A DNA stretch of 64,000 nucleotides from Rhodobiaceae bacterium UBA4490. Lineage in GTDB: Bacteria > Pseudomonadota > Alphaproteobacteria > Parvibaculales > Parvibaculaceae. Position numbers and translations under genes: made by a program. Location: contig DGNO01000002.1 in NCBI GenBank assembly GCA_002389665.1, positions 443,624 to 507,623 on the forward strand. Direction: 5' to 3'. Below the pieces are notes generated by a model. The model worked only from the letters and a program-made list of their open reading frames with translations. It had not been told where the DNA came from and searched no databases. Of the stretch, positions 27,627 to 36,816 are shown one piece after another. Numbering within the stretch: the stretch's first letter is position 1; every line of letters begins with the position of its first letter.

Positions 27627-28667
27627 CTATGCGGATTCGAACGCCTCATCCTGACCAATATCACCTTCGGGAATAATAATGGATCGCAGAGCGCGCCCGC
27701 GCTTTACACGGGCCGTCCTGTCATTCGTTGATTGCAAAGTAGCGGTAAAATAATCACCCGCAGGGCCGTCCGGCAGAGTTTCTCCATTTCTCAATCCATC
27801 AACTTCAACATAAAAGTTATTCAACCTGCGCCCCAACTCATTCAGGTCTAGTTCCAGGCCTTCCCGATTTATTGCTCGGTCCAACTCAATGAACAGCGTG
27901 TAAAAATCAGCTTTCTTCCAAGCTCGACTTGCGCGATCAAAGTTCATTTGTGTTAGAGCGTCGAATACCGTCCGGTATCGATCCTGAAGTACTTCAGCCT
28001 CCTGAAATTCCTCATTGTACCGCTCAAGATACTCTTCAACGTCATCGTCTCGATGAAAGTAGTCACTCATCATCGTAGCAGTGAGCGATGCCACGAATGA
28101 AACATCTTTCATCCGGCGAATATCCAAGGCGCTGAACACCCGATGGTCGAGAAAGAACTCATCTTGAGCAAGGCGCTCGGAGAATTTCTTGTACTCGCCG
28201 AGATATGCCGCGTTGAATCGCTCCATGTCGTTCAAATCATAAGAAGTCGCATTCATTCTCTGGAAAACGGCGCGAATGTCATCAATGTCTATGATGCCGA
28301 GGTTTCTGACGGAAACATCGTAGTTCAGAAAAGCCCTTTTTTTGTCTTCGTCCAGAGCCGCGTACAGCGTTATCTGCTGGGTTCGTGCGAACGGCTTTAC
28401 CCCTTTAAAATACTCATCAAGGGTTCTAACCCTTTGCTGGCCATCAACTAAAAGCTCAACCGCGTCGCCTGTCGTTGTGTCTACCTCGCCCGACGCAACG
28501 TATATCTCGGGAAATGGATAACCCAGGAGGATTGTTTCAATGAATGCTATCTTGTCCTTACTCGTCCATACCGCTCGACGCTGAAAGTCGGGGGTTGGCT
28601 GCAAAGAGCCCTCGCGTAGGGATTTGAGAATTGAGGTAATCTTTCTGCTTTCAGGAGCGGTCTTCAT
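27627..28667 (-). CDS. DUF262 (GmrSD-N-like / ParB-Srx fold) protein
   Basis: A 346-residue protein with the DUF262 hallmark DGQQR at residues 75-79, preceded by PDFQRRAVWTSKDKIAFIETI. In GmrS, DUF262 binds or cleaves nucleotides and regulates a nuclease. Here the C-terminal HNH nuclease domain (DUF1524) of fused GmrSD proteins is absent; instead there is an alpha-helical tail. The ATG at 28667 overlaps the stop of the upstream gene (ATGA), which ties it to the nucleotidyltransferase-like gene. A defence role is inferred from family and context. Confidence 0.8.
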   Translation of the reverse strand: MKTAPESRKITSILKSLREGSLQPTPDFQRRAVWTSKDKIAFIETILLGYPFPEIYVASGEVDTTTGDAVELLVDGQQRVRTLDEYFKGVKPFARTQQITLYAALDEDKKRAFLNYDVSVRNLGIIDIDDIRAVFQRMNATSYDLNDMERFNAAYLGEYKKFSERLAQDEFFLDHRVFSALDIRRMKDVSFVASLTATMMSDYFHRDDDVEEYLERYNEEFQEAEVLQDRYRTVFDALTQMNFDRASRAWKKADFYTLFIELDRAINREGLELDLNELGRRLNNFYVEVDGLRNGETLPDGPAGDYFTATLQSTNDRTARVKRGRALRSIIIPEGDIGQDEAFESA

Positions 28668-29269
28668 ACCAGTTCCTTTACATTGAGTCTGCACGCGGAA
28701 AGGGCGGAACCGACATATTCCTCCCAAAAGTGCTCATTAAGATAAATGCCCGCAGCGATTTTGTACCCGCCATACTCGCCGCTGGCTTGTAGCGACCGGA
28801 AGAACTCAAACCATTCCTTGGACAAGGGGAAATTTATGTCTCTTGGAAGTTTGTCAGGACGAAGCCAACCTCGAAATAGGTATTCGCGAAACTTATCAGC
28901 CTGCGCCCATTCGCCAACTTCCGTCCAGTGCGAGAATGTTTGCTGCCAATAATCAAGAAAAAGAGAGTCGGAAATGACGGCCACATCTATGTCGGACACA
29001 TCGCAAAAATGAGAAAGCGCGGGTCGGCCAGGTTTCGAGCGAAGCGTGAAGCCTAATTTGGCGGACCCCACAAGAATCACGTCTCTGACTGACACGCCAA
29101 GCTGATCAGAGATACTGCGACGAATCGATGCCTGCTGCTCATTATCAAGGATGGGGCCATGAGTGGAGTAGTAGTACCGATCAACCAGTGTTTTGTTGTC
29201 ATGAAGAGCAATGTCTCGTTTGAACCGCTCCAAGTTCTCAACTATCCCCTCTGTCATCTCAACGACCAT
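28664..29269 (-). CDS. Nucleotidyltransferase-like protein
   Basis: A 201-residue protein with a possible pol-beta-type nucleotidyltransferase core: GS at residues 69-70 (VILVGSAKLGF) and a DxD at 93-95 (SDIDVAVIS). A third catalytic Asp is not obvious. It overlaps vsr by 11 bases upstream and the DUF262 gene by 4 downstream, so the three are one operon. It could modify a tRNA, a protein or a nucleotide; it lacks the size of a typical CD-NTase. A second ATG four codons in is an alternative start. Confidence 0.6.
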   Translation of the reverse strand: MVVEMTEGIVENLERFKRDIALHDNKTLVDRYYYSTHGPILDNEQQASIRRSISDQLGVSVRDVILVGSAKLGFTLRSKPGRPALSHFCDVSDIDVAVISDSLFLDYWQQTFSHWTEVGEWAQADKFREYLFRGWLRPDKLPRDINFPLSKEWFEFFRSLQASGEYGGYKIAAGIYLNEHFWEEYVGSALSACRLNVKELV

Positions 29270-29669
29270 TTCGAATCGTTGCGGCTAAATTTTCCAGACC
29301 ATCCGGTTTAATCTCACATTCCCAAATAACCAGCGGCAACCATCCCTCGTCCCTTAGCTGCTCTTGCACACGCCGGTCTCGCTGAACGTTGGCTCCCAGC
29401 TTGTCACGCCAGAAATCAGTTCTCGTTTTTGGCAGAGATGCTGCACGGCAGCCAGAGTGTTGGTGCCAAAAGCAACCATGTACAAAGAGGGCTACTCGCT
29501 TTGATGGAAAAACCAGGTCCGGTTTGCCCGGCAGATCGGAGCGTTGAAGGGAGTAGCGCAAGCCCTTAGAATGAAGGTATCGGCGGACCATGAGCTCTGG
29601 GGCCGTGTCTTTCGACCTGACACGGGCCATGATTTCGCTGCGCTTTTCTTTTGTAAACACATCCGCCAA
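29259..29669 (-). CDS. vsr: Very short patch repair endonuclease
   Basis: A 136-residue Vsr protein. Asp51 (GKPDLVF), His64, Trp68 and His69 (FVHGCFWHQH) match the numbering of the E. coli catalytic and stacking residues. Vsr nicks at T:G mismatches created when 5-methylcytosine deaminates. It is divergent from the C5 methyltransferase gene 87 bp away, the usual pairing. Confidence 0.95.
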   Translation of the reverse strand: MADVFTKEKRSEIMARVRSKDTAPELMVRRYLHSKGLRYSLQRSDLPGKPDLVFPSKRVALFVHGCFWHQHSGCRAASLPKTRTDFWRDKLGANVQRDRRVQEQLRDEGWLPLVIWECEIKPDGLENLAATIRNGR

Positions 29670-29756
29670 TAAACTCTTCCGTTCTTCTTTTGTTCCTACT
29701 CCATATATCCTAAGCTATGGACCAAGTAACCAAAAACACAAGATGCAGTCTATCCT

Positions 29757-30860
29757 ATGAACCCAAAATTCATCGATCTTTTCTCTTGCGGCGGTGGAAT
29801 GTCCGCCGGCTTTACAAAGCAAGGCTTCTGCACGATCGGCGCCGTGGACCTGGAAGTAGCCAAACCAAGCCACGGTATCGGGGCGACTTTCTGCAATGAC
29901 ACCTACGAGCGAAACCTCGGTTTACGACCTATGTCTGCGGACCTTGCCGTTACTAGTCCCGATGAAGTCGCGTCCCATTTTGGCTTCGGGCATGATGACG
30001 TCGATGTCCTGATTTCCTGTGCCCCTTGCACTGGCTTTAGCCAGAAGCAAAGTCGCAACCACGTACAAGATGACGGACGAAACCGGCTCGTAGAACGCAC
30101 CGTAGTTTTTGCCGCGGCGTGGCGGCCAAAATACGTCGTTATTGAGAACGTGAAAGAGCTTTTGCGCGGGCGTCACAAGCACCATTTTCAAGGACTTCAC
30201 CGGGGCTTGACAGACCTAGGTTACGAAGTCTTTGCCGAAATCCACGACCTCAAAGATTTTGGCCTCCCCCAGAGTCGCATTCGCTCTTTAATCATCGCAA
30301 AGCTGGGGGGCACATTCCATCTCGAATTGCCGAAGGTGAACAGCTTCCGCACCGTAAGGGACGCGATCGGGCACCTGCCGGAGATTAGGGCTGGAGAGAC
30401 GGACCCAAATGACCCGATGCATACTTGCCCCCGACTCTTGGGGCATTCACTTGCAAGGATGCAAGCAATTCCAAAAGACGGTGGAAGCTGGACCGATCTA
30501 AGCGAGGAACAGGCACACCTACGTATTCCTAGTATGAATATCGAAAAGCCGGGCTCGTTCCCCGATGTATATGGCCGGCTTGCTTGGGATAGACCCGCTC
30601 CCACAATTACCCGGGAATGCAGTCATCCTGGCAATGGTCGATACAGTCACCCTGAACAGGACCGCCTTCTTACCGTTCGCGAGATGGCATTGTTACAGGG
30701 CTTCCCCGAGGACTACTATTTTGAAGGCTCTCTATCCTTCAAATATCGGCAGATCGGCGATGCCGTTCCTCCAATGATTGCATCAATGATAGCAAGTGCA
30801 ATTTCGGAGGATATGGCCGGGCGAAGTGCAGCACCCAGCCAGTTAAGAATGGCAATTTAG
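29757..30860 (+). CDS. DNA (cytosine-5) methyltransferase
   Basis: A 367-residue C5 methylase. Motif I is FIDLFSCGGGMSAGF, the catalytic Cys is at 91 (CAPCTGFSQ), motif VI is ENVKELLRG, motif VIII is LPQSRIRSLII, and motifs IX-X close the protein (LTVREMALLQGFPEDY, IGDAVPPMIA). The target recognition region, about residues 200-290, is short; the recognition sequence cannot be read. It overlaps the end of the convergent nuclease gene by 4 bases, which suggests a type II restriction-modification pair. Confidence 0.94.
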   Translation: MNPKFIDLFSCGGGMSAGFTKQGFCTIGAVDLEVAKPSHGIGATFCNDTYERNLGLRPMSADLAVTSPDEVASHFGFGHDDVDVLISCAPCTGFSQKQSRNHVQDDGRNRLVERTVVFAAAWRPKYVVIENVKELLRGRHKHHFQGLHRGLTDLGYEVFAEIHDLKDFGLPQSRIRSLIIAKLGGTFHLELPKVNSFRTVRDAIGHLPEIRAGETDPNDPMHTCPRLLGHSLARMQAIPKDGGSWTDLSEEQAHLRIPSMNIEKPGSFPDVYGRLAWDRPAPTITRECSHPGNGRYSHPEQDRLLTVREMALLQGFPEDYYFEGSLSFKYRQIGDAVPPMIASMIASAISEDMAGRSAAPSQLRMAI

Positions 30861-31624
30861 CCAGGACGTCCAAGTTCCCACCAAGCATGAAGCGGACAGA
30901 AGTCTACATCCAGCCCGGATATGGTGATCTTCTCCACGCTCCCGTCCAACACAAGCCGGAACGCTTTGCGCCCATTTATGTTCACGTTTGCGCTGGTCCC
31001 GCCCGCGTTCGTTATCTTGCCGAAATCCTTGGCTTCCAAGTTAGCCACTGCAGCAAGAACATCTTTAGGTATCTCTCGCAGATCGTATCGCACCCTCATT
31101 TCATCACCGTAACTTCTGAGCATGAAGATGCGCTCATATTCCTGTAAATGCGAAAGGACACGCTCCCGCACCTGACCCGGCGCATCCTCCGGACCGTTGA
31201 GGTCTCTAATCCAGCGGGCCTCCATCAACTTTGAAATCGTGATCGACTTGGGATTTAAACCCCTCGCAGCTTCAGTCTTCAGCGAAAAGTAGTGCCTGTC
31301 CACTTCAAGGTCGGCGCCGCGATGAACCATGTTGTCCGTCCGCTTCGCATCATGCCCAGCACGCTTGAACGATTGTTCGAGAATATGCTCGAAATTCTCT
31401 TTCTTGAGAGGCACTCCGCTTGAAGCATGGTGCGCCGCCAAGCGCGTCGAGAAATACTCGAAGGCATCTTCATCAAGGAAGTCCTTGCGCAGATGCTCGC
31501 TGCTTTGACCTTCCGCAAACTTCTCAATGATACTCGTAAGCACCTCAACTTGAATTGGTGAAAGCGACCGTAAGGCACCGATGACATGTTCGATGTCCTC
31601 TCTTTTCTCGGCATCGTTCACCAT
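30857..31624 (-). CDS. Probable type II restriction endonuclease, PD-(D/E)xK-like
   Basis: A 255-residue protein with no close family I can name. The segment HRGADLEVDRHYFSLKTEA (residues 101-119) looks like a PD-(D/E)xK nuclease core with Asp105 and Lys116, but Ser replaces the usual Glu/Asp two residues before Lys. Position convergent to, and overlapping, the C5 methyltransferase stop supports its being the cognate nuclease. An accessory DNA-binding protein is the alternative. Confidence 0.6.
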   Translation of the reverse strand: MVNDAEKREDIEHVIGALRSLSPIQVEVLTSIIEKFAEGQSSEHLRKDFLDEDAFEYFSTRLAAHHASSGVPLKKENFEHILEQSFKRAGHDAKRTDNMVHRGADLEVDRHYFSLKTEAARGLNPKSITISKLMEARWIRDLNGPEDAPGQVRERVLSHLQEYERIFMLRSYGDEMRVRYDLREIPKDVLAAVANLEAKDFGKITNAGGTSANVNINGRKAFRLVLDGSVEKITISGLDVDFCPLHAWWELGRPG

Positions 31625-31985
31625 TCTTCTCCTAGCCCACTGAGTTCAGGAGACTATCCGAAACGCAAAATACTCGGTCAAGTGGCATTCGTTGAATTTT
31701 GTGAGAGCAAAATGTCTCAAGACATAAATCACAAGCCTAGCCGAGCCCGGTTCCACTCCATGAACCTGACTAAGGCAGCCGCACACCCACCATCTTCCAG
31801 TAAACAGAGCGGATGAACGCACATGACGCCAAAATGCGCGAATTTCTCAATCAGCCCGAAGAGCTGCTGCCGGAAGATGCCATTCCCAACAGAATTGAGG
31901 CCTTGCTCAAAACCTCAGCAACTAACCACCAGTCCGAAATCCACGCCTATCCACAATCATTGATAACTGACTCGCGAACAATCCC

Positions 31986-32054
31986 AGCCTGCTCGCCCGC
32001 AGCCTCTGGGAGCAGCTCATTTTGGGACAGTTTTTAGAAAAGATAGTGATGTAG
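31986..32054 (+). pseudogene. Possible relic of a GNAT gene 3' end
   Basis: The frame SLLARSLWEQLILGQFL matches the C-terminus of the flanking GNAT copies (GLLRQ...FWDQLIFGQVL) with an internal seven-residue gap. About 33 of 36 bases around 32004-32037 agree with the GNAT 3' end. The following 35 bases (to about 32087) loosely resemble the tRNA-Met 3' part. This may mark an older junction of the island. Confidence 0.4.
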
Positions 32055-32753
32055 AAGGGGCTTGCACCTATACATGAATTATGAATGTCGTAGTTAGAGC
32101 AATCGGGCTCGCTTCGGACGTTTACCCGCACTTCGCCCCAACAGAAACAGGCACTTAAACCGCACATCCGAATGAAAAACCCAAACCGTGAAGGTTTTCA
32201 GGTGCGAGTGACAGAGGTCCTAAGAAAAGAATGCGACGCCAGGGTCGTCACAATCTATACCAACGACACCCAGTTTGCAGCCAAGTTCAAACAGCTTAGC
32301 GCATTGAGTTTCGTCGAATGTCACGTCTGCAGGGCGGCGTCTGACGCGAGCACCGCATGCACATACTCCAGCAGGAACTGGTTTCGTTGATCAGATCATC
32401 CGGACCACCCGCTTCGAGTTGTTCCTCGGCGGCGCATAGCCTGCCATCGCTTTCATCATGTGCTGGGCGTCGATACAAAAAGCAAATCATGTGCGGGCAT
32501 CATGATAATTAACGCACGCATCGAGCAGCGGTGACTTCAATGCCTTTCTGCAAGGAGGCTGAGACCTCTTTTTCTTGCTCGTCCATAACCATGTGTGCCT
32601 GATGTTCTGTAGCGACAGCATTAAACAACGCAACACAAACCCGCCCGGCGTCGATCTTCTCACCTGTTTGCACGCTCTGTAGAAAATAGCGGTTGCGATT
32701 TACCGCGCCAGCGTCATAGTTCACCTGATGGAGGTTAAAAGAGCGATGTTTGA
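32055..32753. other. Gene-free stretch between the restriction and PLD modules
   Basis: About 700 bases. Frames are short and unsupported in both strands, and I see no known RNA or insertion sequence. It separates the apparent relic junction from the DUF6361-like operon and should hold that operon's promoter. Confidence 0.5.
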
Positions 32754-34295
32754 ATGAGCTTAGGACAGGGATTTCCTGAATGGACCGAACTCGGGCAGGA
32801 TAGTGGCATCGATCCACTCGGAATGCAGAGACCAATCGAAGCCATCTACCAATCGATAGTGCCTGGAATCAGCACGATCACACTTCGTTATCGCTACTAT
32901 TCGTTCTTCCCATTTATTCTCAAACACTACGAAGAACGCATAAGAAATCCCGATCCGGACGTATTCCGCACTTTCCAACGCCGATGTGAAGCACTTTTCG
33001 CGCTGATCTGCACGCATGGCAAACCGGAGTTGGGCATTACCGGTTCGAACTGGGCGGGCCGGACACTGAATGACGCGCGCTCCCAAACCAGCGAAACGGT
33101 AATCATCGATTTCAGCGTCGGCGCCGATCCCGATGTCAAGGAGAGTCTGCGTTACCTGCGGAACAAGAAGGGCGCATTTGGCGCAATCTACGCGACGCAG
33201 ATGTCAGAAATGGGCCTGGTTCATTTTCCTGGTGCCGGTGATCCCAACCCCAATCCCATATGTTCCAATTTGGCCTTGCGGCTGGCTGATGCCTTTTCGC
33301 GGGAGCTAGGAGCAACGGCAGACGAGTTTTTTGAAGTGGTGGCGGCCGGAAAAGTCCCTCTCGCATCGTTGCAATCGTTCAACGCGATGAAACCCAGCCA
33401 GCTCCGGCTCGGCGGTGATGAGCACATCCTGTTGACTGACATCCTGTTTGGAAAATGCGACACGAGCAGCGAAAAAAATCTGATGCGCCGTCGCACCCTC
33501 CAAATGCTTCTCGACGTTACCGTAACATCGCACTCTATTCCGCGCGCTGAGCAGGTGAAATGGCATTGGTTTGAGAATACGCCAGAATTGCGGGGCGGGA
33601 ATGCCCAGGAGGTTCCGCACCTTTGGTTTCTGTATCAAGCGTGTGATCTCATGCGTCTCGCCTATGAGGTGATTCTCTCGGCCGCATTGACCCTGCTGGA
33701 AACAGCTCCACAGCGGCGGATGTCGCTTGCTGATCTCACCGACGAACTGATCGGCTTTATAGAAGTCACCGAGGATCAAACCTGGGAAGATGTCTCGCTT
33801 GAATTTGCAGGTGGATCGACGGCTGCGACGCGAGAGCATGCGCTAGCTATGCTGGACGCTATGCATCAGGGTGAAACAGTCGAACAGGTACGACTTGCCG
33901 TATCTCTCATTGCATTACTCTATGTCAGGGCATCGGATGCGACCAATCTGATCGAAGAAGCCCTCAGCGGGGCCGATTATTTCCAGTCGCTGCGAACAGA
34001 GGTGCAGTTCCTTGATCGCGCGCGCTCTCTTTCGGCACACCGCGTGATCGCGGATATGGTTCGCGAGCGAATCATAAAACGGCACCTTTTGGTTGCATCA
34101 AGAAAATTCCGCACCCAAAAAGCATACACCTTCCATATGGAACTCGAAGAAGGACGGCTTCGCTACCGCAACCATTTTCACGTTTTACCCGGCAGCCCTC
34201 GTCTCGATCAAGCCCTTCGCTTCCTGCGTGATATTGGCCTGATCGACGAAGCAGGAATCACACAGTTTGGTCGAGCGGAAATGGCGGCAGCATGA
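32754..34295 (+). CDS. DUF6361-like protein
   Basis: A 513-residue soluble protein. The N-terminus (SLGQGFPEWTELGQDSG then GMQRPIEAIYQSIVPG and TLRYRYYSFFPFIL) resembles the start of DUF6361 proteins, in which a conserved SLGW-like motif is followed by an RxRYF segment. The remainder appears mainly helical with no catalytic motif I recognise. Its stop overlaps the start of the PLD-like gene (ATGA), so the two are co-translated and probably act together. Biochemical role unknown; the Shine-Dalgarno site is weak. Confidence 0.65.
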   Translation: MSLGQGFPEWTELGQDSGIDPLGMQRPIEAIYQSIVPGISTITLRYRYYSFFPFILKHYEERIRNPDPDVFRTFQRRCEALFALICTHGKPELGITGSNWAGRTLNDARSQTSETVIIDFSVGADPDVKESLRYLRNKKGAFGAIYATQMSEMGLVHFPGAGDPNPNPICSNLALRLADAFSRELGATADEFFEVVAAGKVPLASLQSFNAMKPSQLRLGGDEHILLTDILFGKCDTSSEKNLMRRRTLQMLLDVTVTSHSIPRAEQVKWHWFENTPELRGGNAQEVPHLWFLYQACDLMRLAYEVILSAALTLLETAPQRRMSLADLTDELIGFIEVTEDQTWEDVSLEFAGGSTAATREHALAMLDAMHQGETVEQVRLAVSLIALLYVRASDATNLIEEALSGADYFQSLRTEVQFLDRARSLSAHRVIADMVRERIIKRHLLVASRKFRTQKAYTFHMELEEGRLRYRNHFHVLPGSPRLDQALRFLRDIGLIDEAGITQFGRAEMAAA

Positions 34296-36646
34296 AATAT
34301 TTTGAAGCCTTCGGCGAAGGCGGGTTCCACTCCGCGTTCATGACGACTTATGCGTTCGGATCACTCGCATTTGAAGACATTCCGTTCCCCAAACTTAGGG
34401 GAGCCGGATGTCGTAACATCACGGTGCTCGCCGACAGGGCAATGGTCAATCAGACCTTTTCCGAATTCGGTCCGCCACGATTTGCCGGAACTAGCTATCA
34501 TCTCATCAAGGCCGAAGCGCCTAGCGCATTCCATCCCAAAATTACAATGCTGATTGGTGAGACGAAAGGCCGGTTGATTGTTGGGTCCGCAAACCTTACA
34601 TCCCTCGGTCTCGGCGGGAACAAGGAACAAATTGCCAGCGTCTCTTATTCGCCAGATGCGCCCGAGAACGCCAAGTTCTTCATCGGTGCGCTCGGTTATC
34701 TACAGCGATATGTGCCGCAAGGTGACCAATGGTTTCCCATTAGTTTGCAACGAGCAACACGGTCCGCACCGTGGCTGCGTGATGATGATTTCGATCATGC
34801 CTTCGATCTGAACGAAACGGCGAACCTCAAGCTTCTTTTCGATCGTCCCGATATCAATTTCCTCGATCAGATTGTCGCATCCGTCGGCGACGATCCAATC
34901 GAGCGGCTTGTCGTCGTTTCACCGTATTGGGATGTCCAGCTCGAAGGTTTGGTACGACTCCGTACCGCGCTCAAAAATCCCGTCACAGACATTCTTATCG
35001 AGAGCGATGCGAACGGCTTTCCTTCGAGCGCAATACCGGCAACCTCTGATACACATTTATTCGATATCAGTTCGTACACCGAGAACAGATTTCTGCATGC
35101 AAAGCTGATCATCGCTCAAGGCCAACGTTGGGATCATGTGATCTCCGGCAGCATGAACTGCACATTTTCAGCCTTGATGGGGCCACTAGCCCACGGAAAT
35201 GCGGAGGCGGGATTCTACAAACGCGTGGCCCGCGGCGTTACGTTGGAAGCGCTCGGCCTAGCAGATTATCGAGATGCCCGCATTGAGGGCGAGCGACTCA
35301 CTGACCTTCAACGGTCATTTGAAGAGACCAAGACCGCTGAGCCAACCATTGATGGCGGTACGTTAACATTGCAGTTGGGCAAGCTGTCATGGACCGCTCC
35401 GGCGGCGGCAACGGCAGCTCCAGCGATGGTCCATCTTTATGATCGAGAAGGACTCAGCTTGGCAGAGATGAAACTGGAGGGACGTTCGGCGGACTATGCT
35501 CTTTTGCCTGGTCTGCAGCGCCCCAAATATGGGATAGTGAAATTCGCGGACGGGGCGATGTCAGCACCGGTGCAAATCGTCGATCTCGATTATCTAGCGG
35601 TCACGACCTTACCCCCACAACGGGGACCCAAGCGGCGGTTGATGGATATCCTTTTGGAGTCCATCCACGAAGATTTGATCCTGATCGAAACGCTCAATCA
35701 GCTCGAAGCGTTGGAGGAAGAGGATCATGCAGATCAACTTGATTTCACACCAAAAGCCAAACCACAAGCTGATGACGCAACTCCACCCATATATGAAGTT
35801 CTTTCCTACGACGATTTCATCCGCGCACGCACCCATGCTAATGCGCAAGGAGAATCTTTCGGCCTTTATCTGAACAGCCGTAACGATAGCGCTGCTAGTC
35901 TGATGAGCGCTTGCCTCAATCAAATGATCGGGCTTGTCGGCCCCGATCTGAGGGGTATAGAAGACAAGGACATTAATACGGTCGGTGCGATAGATTTCCG
36001 AACTACAGAGCCACAATCTACAGACGACAACGAAATCAGTGATATAAATCCCGGCAGCATGCCGCAGAGCAGGAGCACTTCCGCTCAAAGCCGCGCGACG
36101 GCCAAGAAATTCCAAGAGGCTGTCACTGCTTTCGAAACTCGTTGCAAGGTATTCGTCAAAAAGAAGGTCACGACATCGGAAATGGTCAGACTGCGTGCTC
36201 TTATCCAGATCGTTCTTTCACACGCCCAGCCTATCAAGGGCTCATTCTCGCCATCGCAAATCCTTCCAGTGTACACGGTAGAAGGTCACGACTGGCCGCG
36301 TCTGATCGGTCGGTTGCTGCGCCAGCATTTCGGTGCCACGCGTGCATTGCAAAATCTCATTGTCAAGCCGGACGAGTCCGAGCAGCAACGTGTATTGGAA
36401 TACCTGGCAGTCTCAAATTGGGCCGCAAAAGCAGCGCACGCGGCGGTCTTGTCACAAAAGAAGGCGGCTCCTCTCAAAGTTCCGCTTGAACGGTTGATCG
36501 CATCGCTTGCCGCTCAAACACAGACAATCTTATCTGTTGTGGAAAACGATCGCACTTATTTCGACGAGATATCTGACAAGCTCGATGCTCGTTTTGGGGT
36601 TCGTTTACAGCTTCCAATAAGAGCTGGCGTTGACATCCGCCCCTGA
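34292..36646 (+). CDS. Phospholipase-D-like protein with two HxK motifs
   Basis: A 784-residue protein. The N-terminal 300 residues carry a duplicated PLD core: His81-x-Lys83 followed by GSANLT (98-103), and His269-x-Lys271 followed by GSMNCT (286-291). Two intact half-sites make a complete catalytic centre. In bacterial defence such HKD domains usually act as metal-independent nucleases. The C-terminal 480 residues are unassigned and include an acidic linker (about 460-480). It is coupled to the DUF6361-like gene. No helicase or ATPase gene is adjacent. Membrane lipid cleavage is the alternative activity. Confidence 0.8.
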   Translation: MKYFEAFGEGGFHSAFMTTYAFGSLAFEDIPFPKLRGAGCRNITVLADRAMVNQTFSEFGPPRFAGTSYHLIKAEAPSAFHPKITMLIGETKGRLIVGSANLTSLGLGGNKEQIASVSYSPDAPENAKFFIGALGYLQRYVPQGDQWFPISLQRATRSAPWLRDDDFDHAFDLNETANLKLLFDRPDINFLDQIVASVGDDPIERLVVVSPYWDVQLEGLVRLRTALKNPVTDILIESDANGFPSSAIPATSDTHLFDISSYTENRFLHAKLIIAQGQRWDHVISGSMNCTFSALMGPLAHGNAEAGFYKRVARGVTLEALGLADYRDARIEGERLTDLQRSFEETKTAEPTIDGGTLTLQLGKLSWTAPAAATAAPAMVHLYDREGLSLAEMKLEGRSADYALLPGLQRPKYGIVKFADGAMSAPVQIVDLDYLAVTTLPPQRGPKRRLMDILLESIHEDLILIETLNQLEALEEEDHADQLDFTPKAKPQADDATPPIYEVLSYDDFIRARTHANAQGESFGLYLNSRNDSAASLMSACLNQMIGLVGPDLRGIEDKDINTVGAIDFRTTEPQSTDDNEISDINPGSMPQSRSTSAQSRATAKKFQEAVTAFETRCKVFVKKKVTTSEMVRLRALIQIVLSHAQPIKGSFSPSQILPVYTVEGHDWPRLIGRLLRQHFGATRALQNLIVKPDESEQQRVLEYLAVSNWAAKAAHAAVLSQKKAAPLKVPLERLIASLAAQTQTILSVVENDRTYFDEISDKLDARFGVRLQLPIRAGVDIRP

Positions 36647-36816
36647 TTGTTACGATTCATGACAGGTTTCGCAGCTTTATGCTGATCCTTTGAGGTGATG
36701 CCAACGTGGCCGGGACATATCTAGCTGACGAACACAGATTTGCGCAATTGTCTACATTATGAGTTCAATCTTGCTCGACGCGCTGGATTAACAGCGAGAA
36801 ATCTGGAGGCGGAGAC

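Noticed and set aside
27627..28667. GmrSD type IV restriction enzyme
   Set aside because: The DUF262 part fits, but the protein ends without an HNH/DUF1524 domain, and no GmrD gene follows.
32509..32753. Minus-strand frame of about 108 codons upstream of the DUF6361-like gene
   Set aside because: It runs into the start of the plus-strand gene, has no recognisable motif and no ribosome binding site.
32754..36646. DISARM or another named PLD-containing defence system
   Set aside because: The DISARM core helicase, the DUF1998 protein and a linked methylase are all missing. Only a PLD domain is shared, which is not enough.
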